In this document: positions 34,967-42,818 of the stretch, piece by piece
How positions within the stretch are numbered: the first letter of the stretch is position 1
Layout: every line of letters begins with the position of its first letter
The notes under the pieces: generated by a model
What the model was told of the DNA's origin: nothing
Databases searched by the model: none
The model's input: the letters and a program-made list of their open reading frames with translations, nothing else
Program-made: the position numbers and the translations under genes
Assembly (NCBI GenBank): GCA_964471595.1
Contig: CAYYGN010000006.1
Location: 1 to 64,000, forward strand
Direction: 5' to 3'
Length of the DNA: 64,000 nucleotides
From: JAGNXB01 sp964471595
Lineage (GTDB): Bacteria; Bacteroidota; Bacteroidia; Chitinophagales; Saprospiraceae

Positions 34967-35282
34967 GGCCGAGGTGTTTAGGCGAACCGAAAATAGGGAA
35001 TGGCGATCAATTCCCCGTGAAAATGTCACGAATGGCTCGCATTCGGCCATTTATTTGATATCAGAGACCAAGGTTACCCCTCAAACGATCGCCACGGATA
35101 TCCGGGTCAACAGGGCATGGCAGCCGGCAAAAACGGGCGCAGACAGGGAAATCCGGAAGCGGCATGTGTCGAGTCACTCAGCAGGAAAATGGATTTTTTC
35201 GGGCACCGGGCATTGACATATTCCCCGTCGGGGTATTATATTTGACTATACTATTTCTTTACCCTTCCTCAAAGCAACCCCC
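34967..35282. other. Divergent regulatory region between caspase operon and T9SS gene
   Basis: There is no gene in these 316 bases. It must carry the promoter of the caspase operon (minus strand) and holds a strong plus-strand promoter at 35213-35244. On the minus strand the only -7-like match I see is TATTTTCG near 34994. Confidence 0.5.
35213..35244 (+). promoter_or_regulatory. Promoter with palindromic operator-like spacer
   Basis: TTGACA (35213-35218), 18 bases, then TATATTTG (35237-35244): a near-ideal Bacteroidota promoter. The spacer contains the palindrome CCCCG-T-CGGGG (35223-35233), placed where a repressor would block RNA polymerase. It serves the gene at 35283. Confidence 0.65.
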
Positions 35283-36671
35283 ATGCAAAATTTGACTACC
35301 GGAATTTCCCGTTTGCTGACGTTGGTTTTGGTGTGCGCCATCGGGTGGACAGCCCGCGCCCAATCCAATGATTGTCCTGTGCCCGTCATTGTCAATGAAA
35401 TGATGCCGGCGCCGGTGGGTTTCGAGATCCTGGATCTCCAGAACAACGCCCTTCTCCTGGTGGACGAAGGCGGTCAGCCGTCGGCATGCAACCTTACGCC
35501 CGGCCAAACTTACAGGATGCGGGTTTTCCGAAGTGGCCATGACGCCACCGACGTCACGACCTATGACATTCTTAGTCTGGTGCGCCGGATGGCCGGTCAT
35601 GGAGGCATGGAGGAACGCGACCGGCAGATGGCCGGCGATTTCAACGCTTCCGGAAGTGCCAGCATGGCGGATGCGTTGGCCATGCGTCATCAGATCCTGC
35701 ATCCACCGCTTGCCTTGCCCGAAGGCCTTCGCACCTGGTCCTTCGCCGATGCAGAAGTGGTGGAAAGTGGCAAATCCTTTCCGCAGAATGGCACATTCAC
35801 CTACAGCGGACCCGGCCAGGAAGTGCCTTTCTACGCCATCAAAAGGGGTCGCACGCGGCCATCTGCCTTCGACTACGACCAAATGGTCATTCAGGATACC
35901 TTGTTCTTCGAGGTCAGCGATTTCCCTGTTAGCAAGGGCGAAGTGTTCGAGGTTGGGCTTCGGGCCTCAGCCCTGCCTCCTTTGACAGGCTTGCAACTGG
36001 CCCTTGTTTCGCCAGGAGATGTCGTTCGTTTCCTTGATCCGGATCCCGGGCAACCCCTTCCGCCGCACGGCCATTTTGTCGGCGACCGCAGCATCAACGG
36101 CGGCCGTTTGACTTTTTCCTGGATGTGGCCGAATGTGCTGTTGCCGGGAGGGCTCAGCCTGGCGGACGGGCAGGACATGTTGCGCGTTCGTTTCCGGGCC
36201 CGAAAGGACGGGATGGTCCACGATGCCTTTGCCACTGACCCCGCTTTCATGCGGGCGGAGGCGTATGACGACCAGGACAGGTTTTATCACCTTGCCCTGA
36301 AGTTTGTTCCCGCCCCCTATGAGGGGCCTGATTTCCCGCAGGAACAAGACGGAGAAACAACCGGGGAGGGGCAGTTTCTGCCCCCTGAGCAAGCCGCGAA
36401 TACCCGTTATGACGGCGTGTCCGGCATACGGGTATGGCCGCATCCGGTCAACGAAGACACGCAGATCCGGTTTGAACTGGAGGAGGCAGGCCCGGTGGTG
36501 ATTTTCCTTCGCGATTTGGCCGGACGTGTGGTTGGCGAGCGGCGATTGGCATCCGCAGGCAAAGGACCCCATCAGGTAGCCATTCCCGAGGCGGGAAGCT
36601 GGATGCCTGGGGTGTATACGATGGAACTCCGGTCACCGGGGGGTGTGCAGACCCTTTTGTTGGTCAGATGA
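35283..36671 (+). CDS. Secreted protein with dockerin-like segment and T9SS sorting domain
   Basis: This 462-residue protein has a signal peptide (cleavage near WTARAQ). A segment at about 95-140 looks dockerin-like (TYDILSLVRRMAG, then AGDFNASGSASMADALAMRH). A beta-sandwich resembling a cohesin or FN3-type fold follows (about 195-345), and the C-terminal T9SS type A sorting domain is at about 385-462 (IRVWPHPVNEDTQIRFEL, FLRDLAGRVV, WMPGVYTMEL). It is therefore exported across the outer membrane and probably attached to the surface. It borders the caspase operon but is divergent, with its own promoter. Role unknown. Confidence 0.82.
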   Translation: MQNLTTGISRLLTLVLVCAIGWTARAQSNDCPVPVIVNEMMPAPVGFEILDLQNNALLLVDEGGQPSACNLTPGQTYRMRVFRSGHDATDVTTYDILSLVRRMAGHGGMEERDRQMAGDFNASGSASMADALAMRHQILHPPLALPEGLRTWSFADAEVVESGKSFPQNGTFTYSGPGQEVPFYAIKRGRTRPSAFDYDQMVIQDTLFFEVSDFPVSKGEVFEVGLRASALPPLTGLQLALVSPGDVVRFLDPDPGQPLPPHGHFVGDRSINGGRLTFSWMWPNVLLPGGLSLADGQDMLRVRFRARKDGMVHDAFATDPAFMRAEAYDDQDRFYHLALKFVPAPYEGPDFPQEQDGETTGEGQFLPPEQAANTRYDGVSGIRVWPHPVNEDTQIRFELEEAGPVVIFLRDLAGRVVGERRLASAGKGPHQVAIPEAGSWMPGVYTMELRSPGGVQTLLLVR

Positions 36672-36696
36672 TCCGAAGGGCGCCATCCGCGGCCTG

Positions 36697-37173
36697 TCAG
36701 CCGATGATGTGCCGTTTTTCCGATTCCGGATCATACAGGATATCGAAATCCGTCCCGTTCCAAATGGCCTCGGCAGCGGCGAGACGGGTCGTGTCACCCT
36801 GATTCCACGAGGTCCCGGGCAGGTCTTCGATCAGGTCTTCCAGCCATACCCATTCCCCGACCGGCAGGCCGGGCGGGATCAGATAAGCGGCAAAGGGAGA
36901 AGGGAAAGTGTAGGGATAGTACATCGTCCAGGGAATGACACAGACCCAGGCTTCAGGGTCCATGTGGCGTTCCAACCGGTAGTCGGCGATCACTTCCACC
37001 CTGCCGGTCGATTTGTGTTGGTAAACACAGTATTTGGACCGGATCCCCGCTGCGGGGTTCACGGGTTTGACCAGCGGCCGGAAGCCTTCTTCGATAGCCG
37101 CCCTGATGGCTTCTTCCGTTCGCGCGGTCCTGATCACCACCAGGTCTTCGCGTTGCTTTCTATCCGGCCACAT
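36697..37173 (-). CDS. Hypothetical protein
   Basis: This 158-residue protein is not recognised. It is soluble and Trp/Pro-rich, with VVIRTARTEEAIRAAIEEGF, YCVYQHKSTGRVEVIADYR and VCVIPWTMYYPYTFPSPFAA; it may be an enzyme-like or binding fold of unknown role. The ATG at 37173 is chosen over the longest frame (37212) because it leaves only a 14-base overlap with the upstream gene, suggesting a two-gene unit. It ends 25 bases from the convergent T9SS gene. Confidence 0.6.
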   Translation of the reverse strand: MWPDRKQREDLVVIRTARTEEAIRAAIEEGFRPLVKPVNPAAGIRSKYCVYQHKSTGRVEVIADYRLERHMDPEAWVCVIPWTMYYPYTFPSPFAAYLIPPGLPVGEWVWLEDLIEDLPGTSWNQGDTTRLAAAEAIWNGTDFDILYDPESEKRHIIG

Positions 37174-37444
37174 ACCCTGAAAATCGCATGGTGATGGCGG
37201 GATGGTCGGCATCTACCGCCAGACAGGTGTCCGGCTCTTCCCGGATGACAAGGCCGAGCGATGCCGCCTCCATGGCACGGGTATCCTTGACCGGGTGCCG
37301 GCACTGGTGGCATGCCATGACCCCGGGTCGGCTTTCATCGGCTTGCAGCGCTTCCAGACCGACCCCGTAGGGACAGTGAAGTTGCCGTCCGATGTCATCG
37401 TTCGGCGCAAAGAGACGCCGGCGAAAGAGGTCCAGTTCGAGCAT
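37160..37444 (-). CDS. Small hypothetical protein with CxxC motif
   Basis: This 94-residue protein has a CHQC motif (VMACHQCRHPVKDTRAME) and a further Cys in DTCLAVDADHPAI, so it could bind a metal. Strong G/C bias in third codon positions supports this frame over the overlapping one at 37213-37518. It lies just upstream of, and slightly overlaps, the 158-residue gene, so the two may act together. Function unknown. Confidence 0.55.
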   Translation of the reverse strand: MLELDLFRRRLFAPNDDIGRQLHCPYGVGLEALQADESRPGVMACHQCRHPVKDTRAMEAASLGLVIREEPDTCLAVDADHPAITMRFSGYVAG

Positions 37445-37507
37445 GGTACTAACTTATTCACTTCCCGGGGCACGAGGGTATAGCCCGTTACGATCGGGAA
37501 AGTCCCG

Positions 37508-38794
37508 TCAACGGTCATTGACCTTTCGGGTCACCAGTATCTTGTCTATGCGGGGCCCGTCTTTGTCCACCACCTCGATCCGGTATTCGCCCACTGTGAC
37601 GAATTCGCCCACTTTGGGCAGGCCGTTGCGCAGGTGGATGACCCATCCGGCGACGGTCGTGAACGACATGGCGGGATCCAGCACGAAATCCATGTCAAAA
37701 TACTTCAGGAATTCCAATACGGGGTACTGCCCGTCCACCAGCCAACTGTTTTCATCGCGGGCCAGGATCTGGTATTCCTCCTGGTAGATCTCCGTGGCGG
37801 AGCCCACGAGGGCGTCGAGAAAATCGTCCATGGTGACGATGCCCTGGGTCGTGCCGTATTCGTCCACCACGATGGCGTAGTGGTTGCGTGTCAGTTTGAA
37901 TTCTTCCAATACCCGGTAGGCGCTGGCGGTCTCGTTGACATAAAGGGGTTGGCGCAAAATGTCCTTGAGTTCCTTGGTCACCCACAGGTCGGGATCGAAC
38001 AGGTCTTTGATGAGTACCACCCCCGTGATACGGTCGATCTGGTGATCTTCGCACACCGGGTAGGCGGAATGTTTTTCTGCGTTGATTTTGGCGAAGACCG
38101 TCTGGCGGTCGTCCTTGAGGTCGAAAAAAACGAGGTCGCTGCGATGGGTGAGGAGGGAGTTGATCTTGCGGTCACCCAGTTCGAAGACCCGTTCCACCAT
38201 GTTCTGTTCGACATCTCTGATCTCGCCACCGGCGGCGCTCTCGCGCACCAGAGATTTGATCTCTTCTTCCGTCACCTGGCTCTTCTGGATCCGATGGATG
38301 CCGAATACGCGGAGCAGGGCATTATTGGACACGGAGAGCAACCAGACGAACGGGGTGGTGATGCGTGACATGGCGTTCATGAAGGGGGAGGTCGCGATGG
38401 CGATCGCCTCCGGAAAGGTCATCCCCAGTCGCTTGGGGAAAAGCTCTCCCAGAACGATGGACAGGTAGGTGATGGCGATGACGATCATGCCTACGGCCAG
38501 TTGATGGGCAAACGGGCGCAATGCGGTCCAACCGGACAGCCATTCGACGAGGTCAACGGTAAGGGCCTCGCCGCTGTATACGCCGAGGAGGATACCGATG
38601 AGGGTAATGCCGATCTGGACGGTAGAGAGAAATCGGGTCGGGTCGTCGGAAAGGCGTATGGCGGTGCGGGCGCCGCCACTCCCCTTTTTAGCAGATTGTT
38701 CCAGACGGTACCGGCGGGCGGACACGAGGGCCAGCTCGGCCATCGAAAAGAGGCCGTTGAGCAGGATGAGACCCAGGATGATCAAAATTTCCAT
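37508..38794 (-). CDS. CNNM/CorC-type membrane protein with CBS domains (HlyC/CorC family)
   Basis: This 428-residue protein belongs to the family linked to magnesium or cobalt efflux; the old hemolysin label is misleading. The CNNM (DUF21) domain is at about 1-190 with four membrane helices (LIILGLILLNGLFSMAELAL, STVQIGITLIGILLGV, VIAITYLSIVLGELFPKRL). A pair of CBS domains follows at about 210-330 (LTHRSDLVFFD, NHYAIVVDEYGTTQGIVTMD), and the transporter-associated domain is at about 345-425. It is single, with no operon partner evident. Confidence 0.93.
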   Translation of the reverse strand: MEILIILGLILLNGLFSMAELALVSARRYRLEQSAKKGSGGARTAIRLSDDPTRFLSTVQIGITLIGILLGVYSGEALTVDLVEWLSGWTALRPFAHQLAVGMIVIAITYLSIVLGELFPKRLGMTFPEAIAIATSPFMNAMSRITTPFVWLLSVSNNALLRVFGIHRIQKSQVTEEEIKSLVRESAAGGEIRDVEQNMVERVFELGDRKINSLLTHRSDLVFFDLKDDRQTVFAKINAEKHSAYPVCEDHQIDRITGVVLIKDLFDPDLWVTKELKDILRQPLYVNETASAYRVLEEFKLTRNHYAIVVDEYGTTQGIVTMDDFLDALVGSATEIYQEEYQILARDENSWLVDGQYPVLEFLKYFDMDFVLDPAMSFTTVAGWVIHLRNGLPKVGEFVTVGEYRIEVVDKDGPRIDKILVTRKVNDR

Positions 38795-38842
38795 AGGGAA
38801 GGAGAGGGTTAAGGTAGCGCATATCCGTCATTCCGGAACGCC

Positions 38843-38872
38843 AAAAAAAATCCCCGCCACCAGGGACGGGGA
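38843..38872 (-). terminator. Rho-independent terminator of the htrA gene
   Basis: On the minus strand, TCCCCGTCCCTGGTGGCGGGGA forms a hairpin followed directly by eight Ts. It lies 42 bases after the HtrA stop and before the CNNM gene. Confidence 0.85.
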
Positions 38873-38914
38873 CCTCAAACGAAAAACCGACAAGAAACAA
38901 CCCAACGCAGCGGT

Positions 38915-40072
38915 TTACCGCATGGTGACGGAAACGCGCTGGTATTTTCCTTCGCGAAAGACCTGGAGGCGCAAGACGTCACCCGGTCGCACCTGGCCGG
39001 CCTGTTCCTGGAGCTCGGGGAAGCTGCGGACCTTGTTGCCGTTGATTTCAACGATGACGTCAAACGGTTTCAGTCCGGCCAGTTCGGCGGGACCGCCTTC
39101 TTCGACATATTCCACGACCAGGCCCTGGGAAAAAGGGAGACCGAGCTCGGTGGCCAGTTCGCCGTCCAGTTCGACGACGCTGAGGCCCATTTTGGCCCGT
39201 TGGGAATATCCGTAGGTGATGATGTCTTCGACGATGCGCTTCATCATGTTGACGGGGATGGCAAACGAGTATCCCGAATAATACCCGGTCGGGGTGGCGA
39301 TGGCGGTATTGATGCCGAGCAGGCGGCCCTGCATGTCCACGAGGGCGCCTCCGCTGTTGCCGGGGTTGACGGCGGCGTCGGTCTGGATGAAGGCTTCAAT
39401 GGCGTCACCGGCGCTGATCACGTCGATTTTGCGCCCTTTGGCGCTGATAATGCCGGCGGTGACGGTAGAGGAGAGGTTGAAGGGGTTGCCGACGGCCAAA
39501 ACCCATTCGCCGACGCGCGCAAGGTCGGAATCGGCGGGTTTCAGGGTAGGCAGGGCGCTGGCCTCGATCTTGAGGACGGCGATATCCGTTTTCGGGTCGG
39601 TGCCCACAATCTGGGCGCGAAATTTCCGGTTGTCGTGCAGGGTCACCTCGATGACATCGGCAAATTCGATCACATGGTTATTGGTGACGATATAGCCTTC
39701 CGGATCGAAAATGACGCCGGATCCGGCCCCTTCCTTGCGGCGGAATCCCTGGCCGCTGTGCGGAAACCCGAAGAAGAAATCATCGCCGAAAAGGCTCCAT
39801 GGATTCTGGCGCTGCCGTTGGTAGCGCTGCCGGGCCATCTGGTCGGATTCGGCGGCGCGGATGTGGACGACGGCCGGCATGGCGGCCGTGGCGGCAAGAA
39901 CAAAGTCCTGGCTGGCCGCGTTACGGGCGGGAAGAGCGTTAACCCATTGACCATATACCGGGGATTCCGGCGGACCGGTTTCGGCAAAAAAACGGGCGCC
40001 GGCAAGGGCGATCGCACCGCCGGCCAAGCCGGCAAACAGATAAGGAAACCAGCGGTTGGCAGCGTTTGTCAT
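38915..40072 (-). CDS. HtrA/DegP-family periplasmic serine protease with PDZ domain
   Basis: This protease/chaperone deals with misfolded envelope proteins. It is 385 residues from the ATG at 40072 (MTNAANRWFPYLFAG); the frame is open to 40114. It has an N-terminal membrane anchor (about 8-28) and a trypsin-like domain with His in TNNHVIEFAD, Asp in GTDPKTDIAVLK and Ser in NPGNSGGALVD. One C-terminal PDZ domain is present (LVVEYVEEGGPAELAGLKPF), a DegS/DegQ-like plan. It is divergent from the HD-domain gene and has its own terminator. Confidence 0.95.
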   Translation of the reverse strand: MTNAANRWFPYLFAGLAGGAIALAGARFFAETGPPESPVYGQWVNALPARNAASQDFVLAATAAMPAVVHIRAAESDQMARQRYQRQRQNPWSLFGDDFFFGFPHSGQGFRRKEGAGSGVIFDPEGYIVTNNHVIEFADVIEVTLHDNRKFRAQIVGTDPKTDIAVLKIEASALPTLKPADSDLARVGEWVLAVGNPFNLSSTVTAGIISAKGRKIDVISAGDAIEAFIQTDAAVNPGNSGGALVDMQGRLLGINTAIATPTGYYSGYSFAIPVNMMKRIVEDIITYGYSQRAKMGLSVVELDGELATELGLPFSQGLVVEYVEEGGPAELAGLKPFDVIVEINGNKVRSFPELQEQAGQVRPGDVLRLQVFREGKYQRVSVTMR

Positions 40073-40166
40073 TGGCCCGGGTGTATGGAGTGATGCTTCG
40101 ATTTGGAACGCCACGAGAATTTTCTTCCGATGGGCGTCGTTCTTTTTAACAGGAAATTAACAGCGC

Positions 40167-40748
40167 ATGTCCCATCCCGCCCCGGAGGCGATTTTGACTC
40201 CGGAAAATGCCCTGGAGCGAAGCCTGCTCGCTCATCCCGAATTCCGCCAGGGCCTCTTTTGGGGCACACCCCGCACCGGCCATCCCGAAGGACCGGTCCT
40301 CTACCATATCCGCGAAGTGTTGGACAACATTGACGCCATGGTCCTGCCTCCCGACGACCGCCGATTGCTGCGCTGGGTGGCCTATGCCCATGACACCTTC
40401 AAATATCGCGAGGAAGCCCTGCGCCACCGTCAGGTCCGTATTCACCACGGCCAGATTGCCGCCATTTTTCTCAGCGGCTTTTCCGTACCCGACTCACTCA
40501 TTCAGCTCGTCCATTGGCATGACGAAGCCTACTATGCCTGGCGGATGCACCTCCGTGGGGAGGGTGCGGCAGCTACCGGTCGCCTGCACCGCCTTTACAA
40601 CCGCCTGCGTCCGGTTTGGGATCTGTTCCTCTCGTTTTTTCAGGCCGACACGCTCACGGGCGACAAGAACCCCGAACCTCTCCGATGGCTGGCCGAGCAA
40701 CGCGTGCATGCGGCCCATGTCCTCGAAGAAAACCGGCAAAACGCCTGA
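40167..40748 (+). CDS. HD-domain (phosphohydrolase-like) protein
   Basis: This 193-residue protein has the spaced metal-binding residues of an HD domain: His in VLYHIREVLDNID, His-Asp in VAYAHDTFKY, His-His in RIHHGQIAAIFL and His-Asp in LVHWHDEAYYAW. HD proteins hydrolyse phosphate esters of nucleotides or other metabolites; the substrate cannot be read from sequence. It is a single gene, divergent from htrA and convergent with the M28 peptidase. Confidence 0.75.
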   Translation: MSHPAPEAILTPENALERSLLAHPEFRQGLFWGTPRTGHPEGPVLYHIREVLDNIDAMVLPPDDRRLLRWVAYAHDTFKYREEALRHRQVRIHHGQIAAIFLSGFSVPDSLIQLVHWHDEAYYAWRMHLRGEGAAATGRLHRLYNRLRPVWDLFLSFFQADTLTGDKNPEPLRWLAEQRVHAAHVLEENRQNA

Positions 40749-40785
40749 TCAACAACCCGCTCGGGAGCTTTGGGTACGGTAGGGC

Positions 40786-42390
40786 TCATTCCTCCCCGCC
40801 GGCCTCTGAAGGCAGCACCCCGTCCACCCGGATACGCTCCTCCCGGTTGGCCAGTTCCCAGGCGAGATGGAACACCAGGCGGGCCACTTTTTCCGTGCGG
40901 TCAAAATCAATCTTGTCCAGGGTGTCCGAAGGACGGTGATAATCCTCGTGCACCCCGCTGAAATAAAAAATGGCCGGGATCCCCTTGAGGACAAAATTGT
41001 AGTGATCGGAACGGTAGTAATACCGGTTGGGATCCGCTTCGTCATTATAGGTATAATCCAGCTCAAGCCCCGCGTGATCCCGGTTGACCTCCTCGCTGAT
41101 GCGATGGAGGTCCGAACTCAGTTTGTCGGCGCCGATCACATAAATGTAGGCCGGGTTGTCCTTGTGTTTTTTGTCAGTGCGGCCCACCATGTCCACATTG
41201 ATGTTGACCATGGTATTCTCCAGGGGGAATACCGGATTTTCGACATAAAATTTGGAGCCCAGCAAGCCTTTCTCCTCTCCGGTGACGAACAGGAAAAGTA
41301 CGCTGCGTCGGGGCCCCATCCCTTTCTTCGCGGCCAGGGAAAGTGCCTGGGCCACCTCAAGCAGGCAGGCGGTCCCGGAGCCGTTGTCATCTGCTCCGAA
41401 AAAAATGTCGTCTCCCCGGCGGCCGAGGTGGTCGAAATGGGCAGTGAGGACCACGATTTCGTTTTTGAGAACGGGATCGGCACCTTCAACAAATCCCAGG
41501 ACGTTGTACCCGTAGGTGACTACATCGCGTCTTTTGGCGGTCAGTTCCCAATCAACGGGGCAGGACACGGGCGACGGCTTCCTGCCCTTGTTGATCCGGT
41601 CGCGCTGACGGATGACTTCCTCATAAGCGGACCCCATCAGCGCACGGGCAGTCTGGGAGGAAAGGATGGCGAGGGAAGGCCAGTTGCCCTCCGGTGGTGT
41701 GCCGAGGGTGATGTTGGGGCCAACGGAAAATCGCCGGACCTGGTTGGCCAGCTTCTGGTAATCGGAGGCGATGAGGAAGACCGTTTTGACGCCCTTTTCC
41801 CGGGCGACTTCCATTTTTTTCATCCAGTTGCCGCTCCATTCGCCGGGCTCGGTCGTGCCGGTCAGCCGGTAGCGGCCTTTTTCGTTGACGGGTTCGCCGG
41901 CATAAATGAGGATGGCTTTGCCGCGGACATCCTCCCGGTAATCGGAATAGGCGGGATCATCAATGCCGTAACCGAGGAAAACGACGTCTTCTCCGGCGGT
42001 GACGGGGTTGGCGGCCCGCACGGATTTCATGCAGAGGAAATCCCAGAGGTGGCGATATTCCTGGGTGTCGATGCGCAGCCGGACATCTTCCCAATCGGTG
42101 CGGGTGAACTGCACATCCTGAAACCAGGAGCCGTCCGGCCGGTGGGGCGGGATGCCGAAGCCGTGCAACTGGCCGGCGAGAAATTGGGCGGCCATGTCGT
42201 TGCCGGGTGTGCCCGTCTCCCGTCCTTCAAGGGTTTCGCTGGCGAGGACAGAGAGGTACATCCTAAGGTCCTGGGCCGTGATGCTGGAAGCAAAATCCTC
42301 GCGGGTGTAGCGTTCGTTCTGGGCGTTCAGCCACCAAGGGAGGGCCGACAGCAGGGCGACGGCGCATAAAGCGTGGAAACGGTGATTCAC
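40786..42390 (-). CDS. Exported M28-family zinc aminopeptidase
   Basis: This exported peptidase of about 534 residues has a signal peptide (VALLSALPWWLNAQ), a PA-domain-like insert (about 125-260, with EDVVFLGYGIDDPAYSDYRE) and an M28 catalytic domain. Zinc ligands are seen in order: His in LTAHFDHLG, Asp in FGADDNGSGTA, Glu-Glu in VTGEEKGLLGS, Asp in INVDMVGR and His in YYRSDHYNF. The frame is open from a GTG at 42396, but the GTG at 42390 overlaps the rpiB stop as GTGA, matching the coupling pattern seen elsewhere here. It probably trims peptides in the periplasm. Confidence 0.93.
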   Translation of the reverse strand: MNHRFHALCAVALLSALPWWLNAQNERYTREDFASSITAQDLRMYLSVLASETLEGRETGTPGNDMAAQFLAGQLHGFGIPPHRPDGSWFQDVQFTRTDWEDVRLRIDTQEYRHLWDFLCMKSVRAANPVTAGEDVVFLGYGIDDPAYSDYREDVRGKAILIYAGEPVNEKGRYRLTGTTEPGEWSGNWMKKMEVAREKGVKTVFLIASDYQKLANQVRRFSVGPNITLGTPPEGNWPSLAILSSQTARALMGSAYEEVIRQRDRINKGRKPSPVSCPVDWELTAKRRDVVTYGYNVLGFVEGADPVLKNEIVVLTAHFDHLGRRGDDIFFGADDNGSGTACLLEVAQALSLAAKKGMGPRRSVLFLFVTGEEKGLLGSKFYVENPVFPLENTMVNINVDMVGRTDKKHKDNPAYIYVIGADKLSSDLHRISEEVNRDHAGLELDYTYNDEADPNRYYYRSDHYNFVLKGIPAIFYFSGVHEDYHRPSDTLDKIDFDRTEKVARLVFHLAWELANREERIRVDGVLPSEAGGEE

Positions 42391-42818
42391 GGGCACGGAA
42401 TTTTGTCCACCCGGCGGGTATGACGCCCGCCATCGAAGGGGGTGGTCAGAAAGGTATTGACCATGGCGCGAGCCCGTCGCAGGGAGACAAATCGAGCGGG
42501 GATAGCGATGACGTTGGCATTGTTGTGGGCGCGGGCCAGGGCGGCGAGTTCGACGGTCCAGGTGAGGGCGGCCCGGATACCGGCGTGTTTGTTGGCCGCC
42601 ATGGCCACGCCGTTGCCACTGCCGCAGATCACAATGCCCAGTTCGGCCTGACCACCGGCCACCAGCCGGGCCACGGCATGGGCAAAATCCGGATAGTCCA
42701 CCGAGTCGGGGCCGCGGGTCCCCTGGTCGAGGACGCGGTGGCCCTGCTGCTCCAGCATGCGGATGAGGGAGGACCGGTAGGTATATCCGGCGTGGTCACA
42801 TCCGATGGCGATGGTCAT
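42387..42818 (-). CDS. rpiB: Ribose-5-phosphate isomerase B
   Basis: This enzyme interconverts ribose 5-phosphate and ribulose 5-phosphate in the pentose phosphate pathway. It is 143 residues with the family motifs IGCDHAGY (residues 5-12), DYPDFAHAVARLV, and GIVICGSGNGVAMAANK, whose Ser/Gly region binds the sugar phosphate. The start overlaps the upstream DUF2723 stop by 4 bases, and the stop overlaps the M28 start. Confidence 0.95.
   Translation of the reverse strand: MTIAIGCDHAGYTYRSSLIRMLEQQGHRVLDQGTRGPDSVDYPDFAHAVARLVAGGQAELGIVICGSGNGVAMAANKHAGIRAALTWTVELAALARAHNNANVIAIPARFVSLRRARAMVNTFLTTPFDGGRHTRRVDKIPCP

Noticed and set aside
34966..35050. Longer starts for the caspase at 35050 and the one at 28347
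   Set aside because: The ATGs at 34966 and 28278 place a good signal peptide at the N-terminus.
37213..37518. Alternative 101-residue frame
   Set aside because: Its codon use is poor compared with the overlapping 94-residue frame at 37160-37444.
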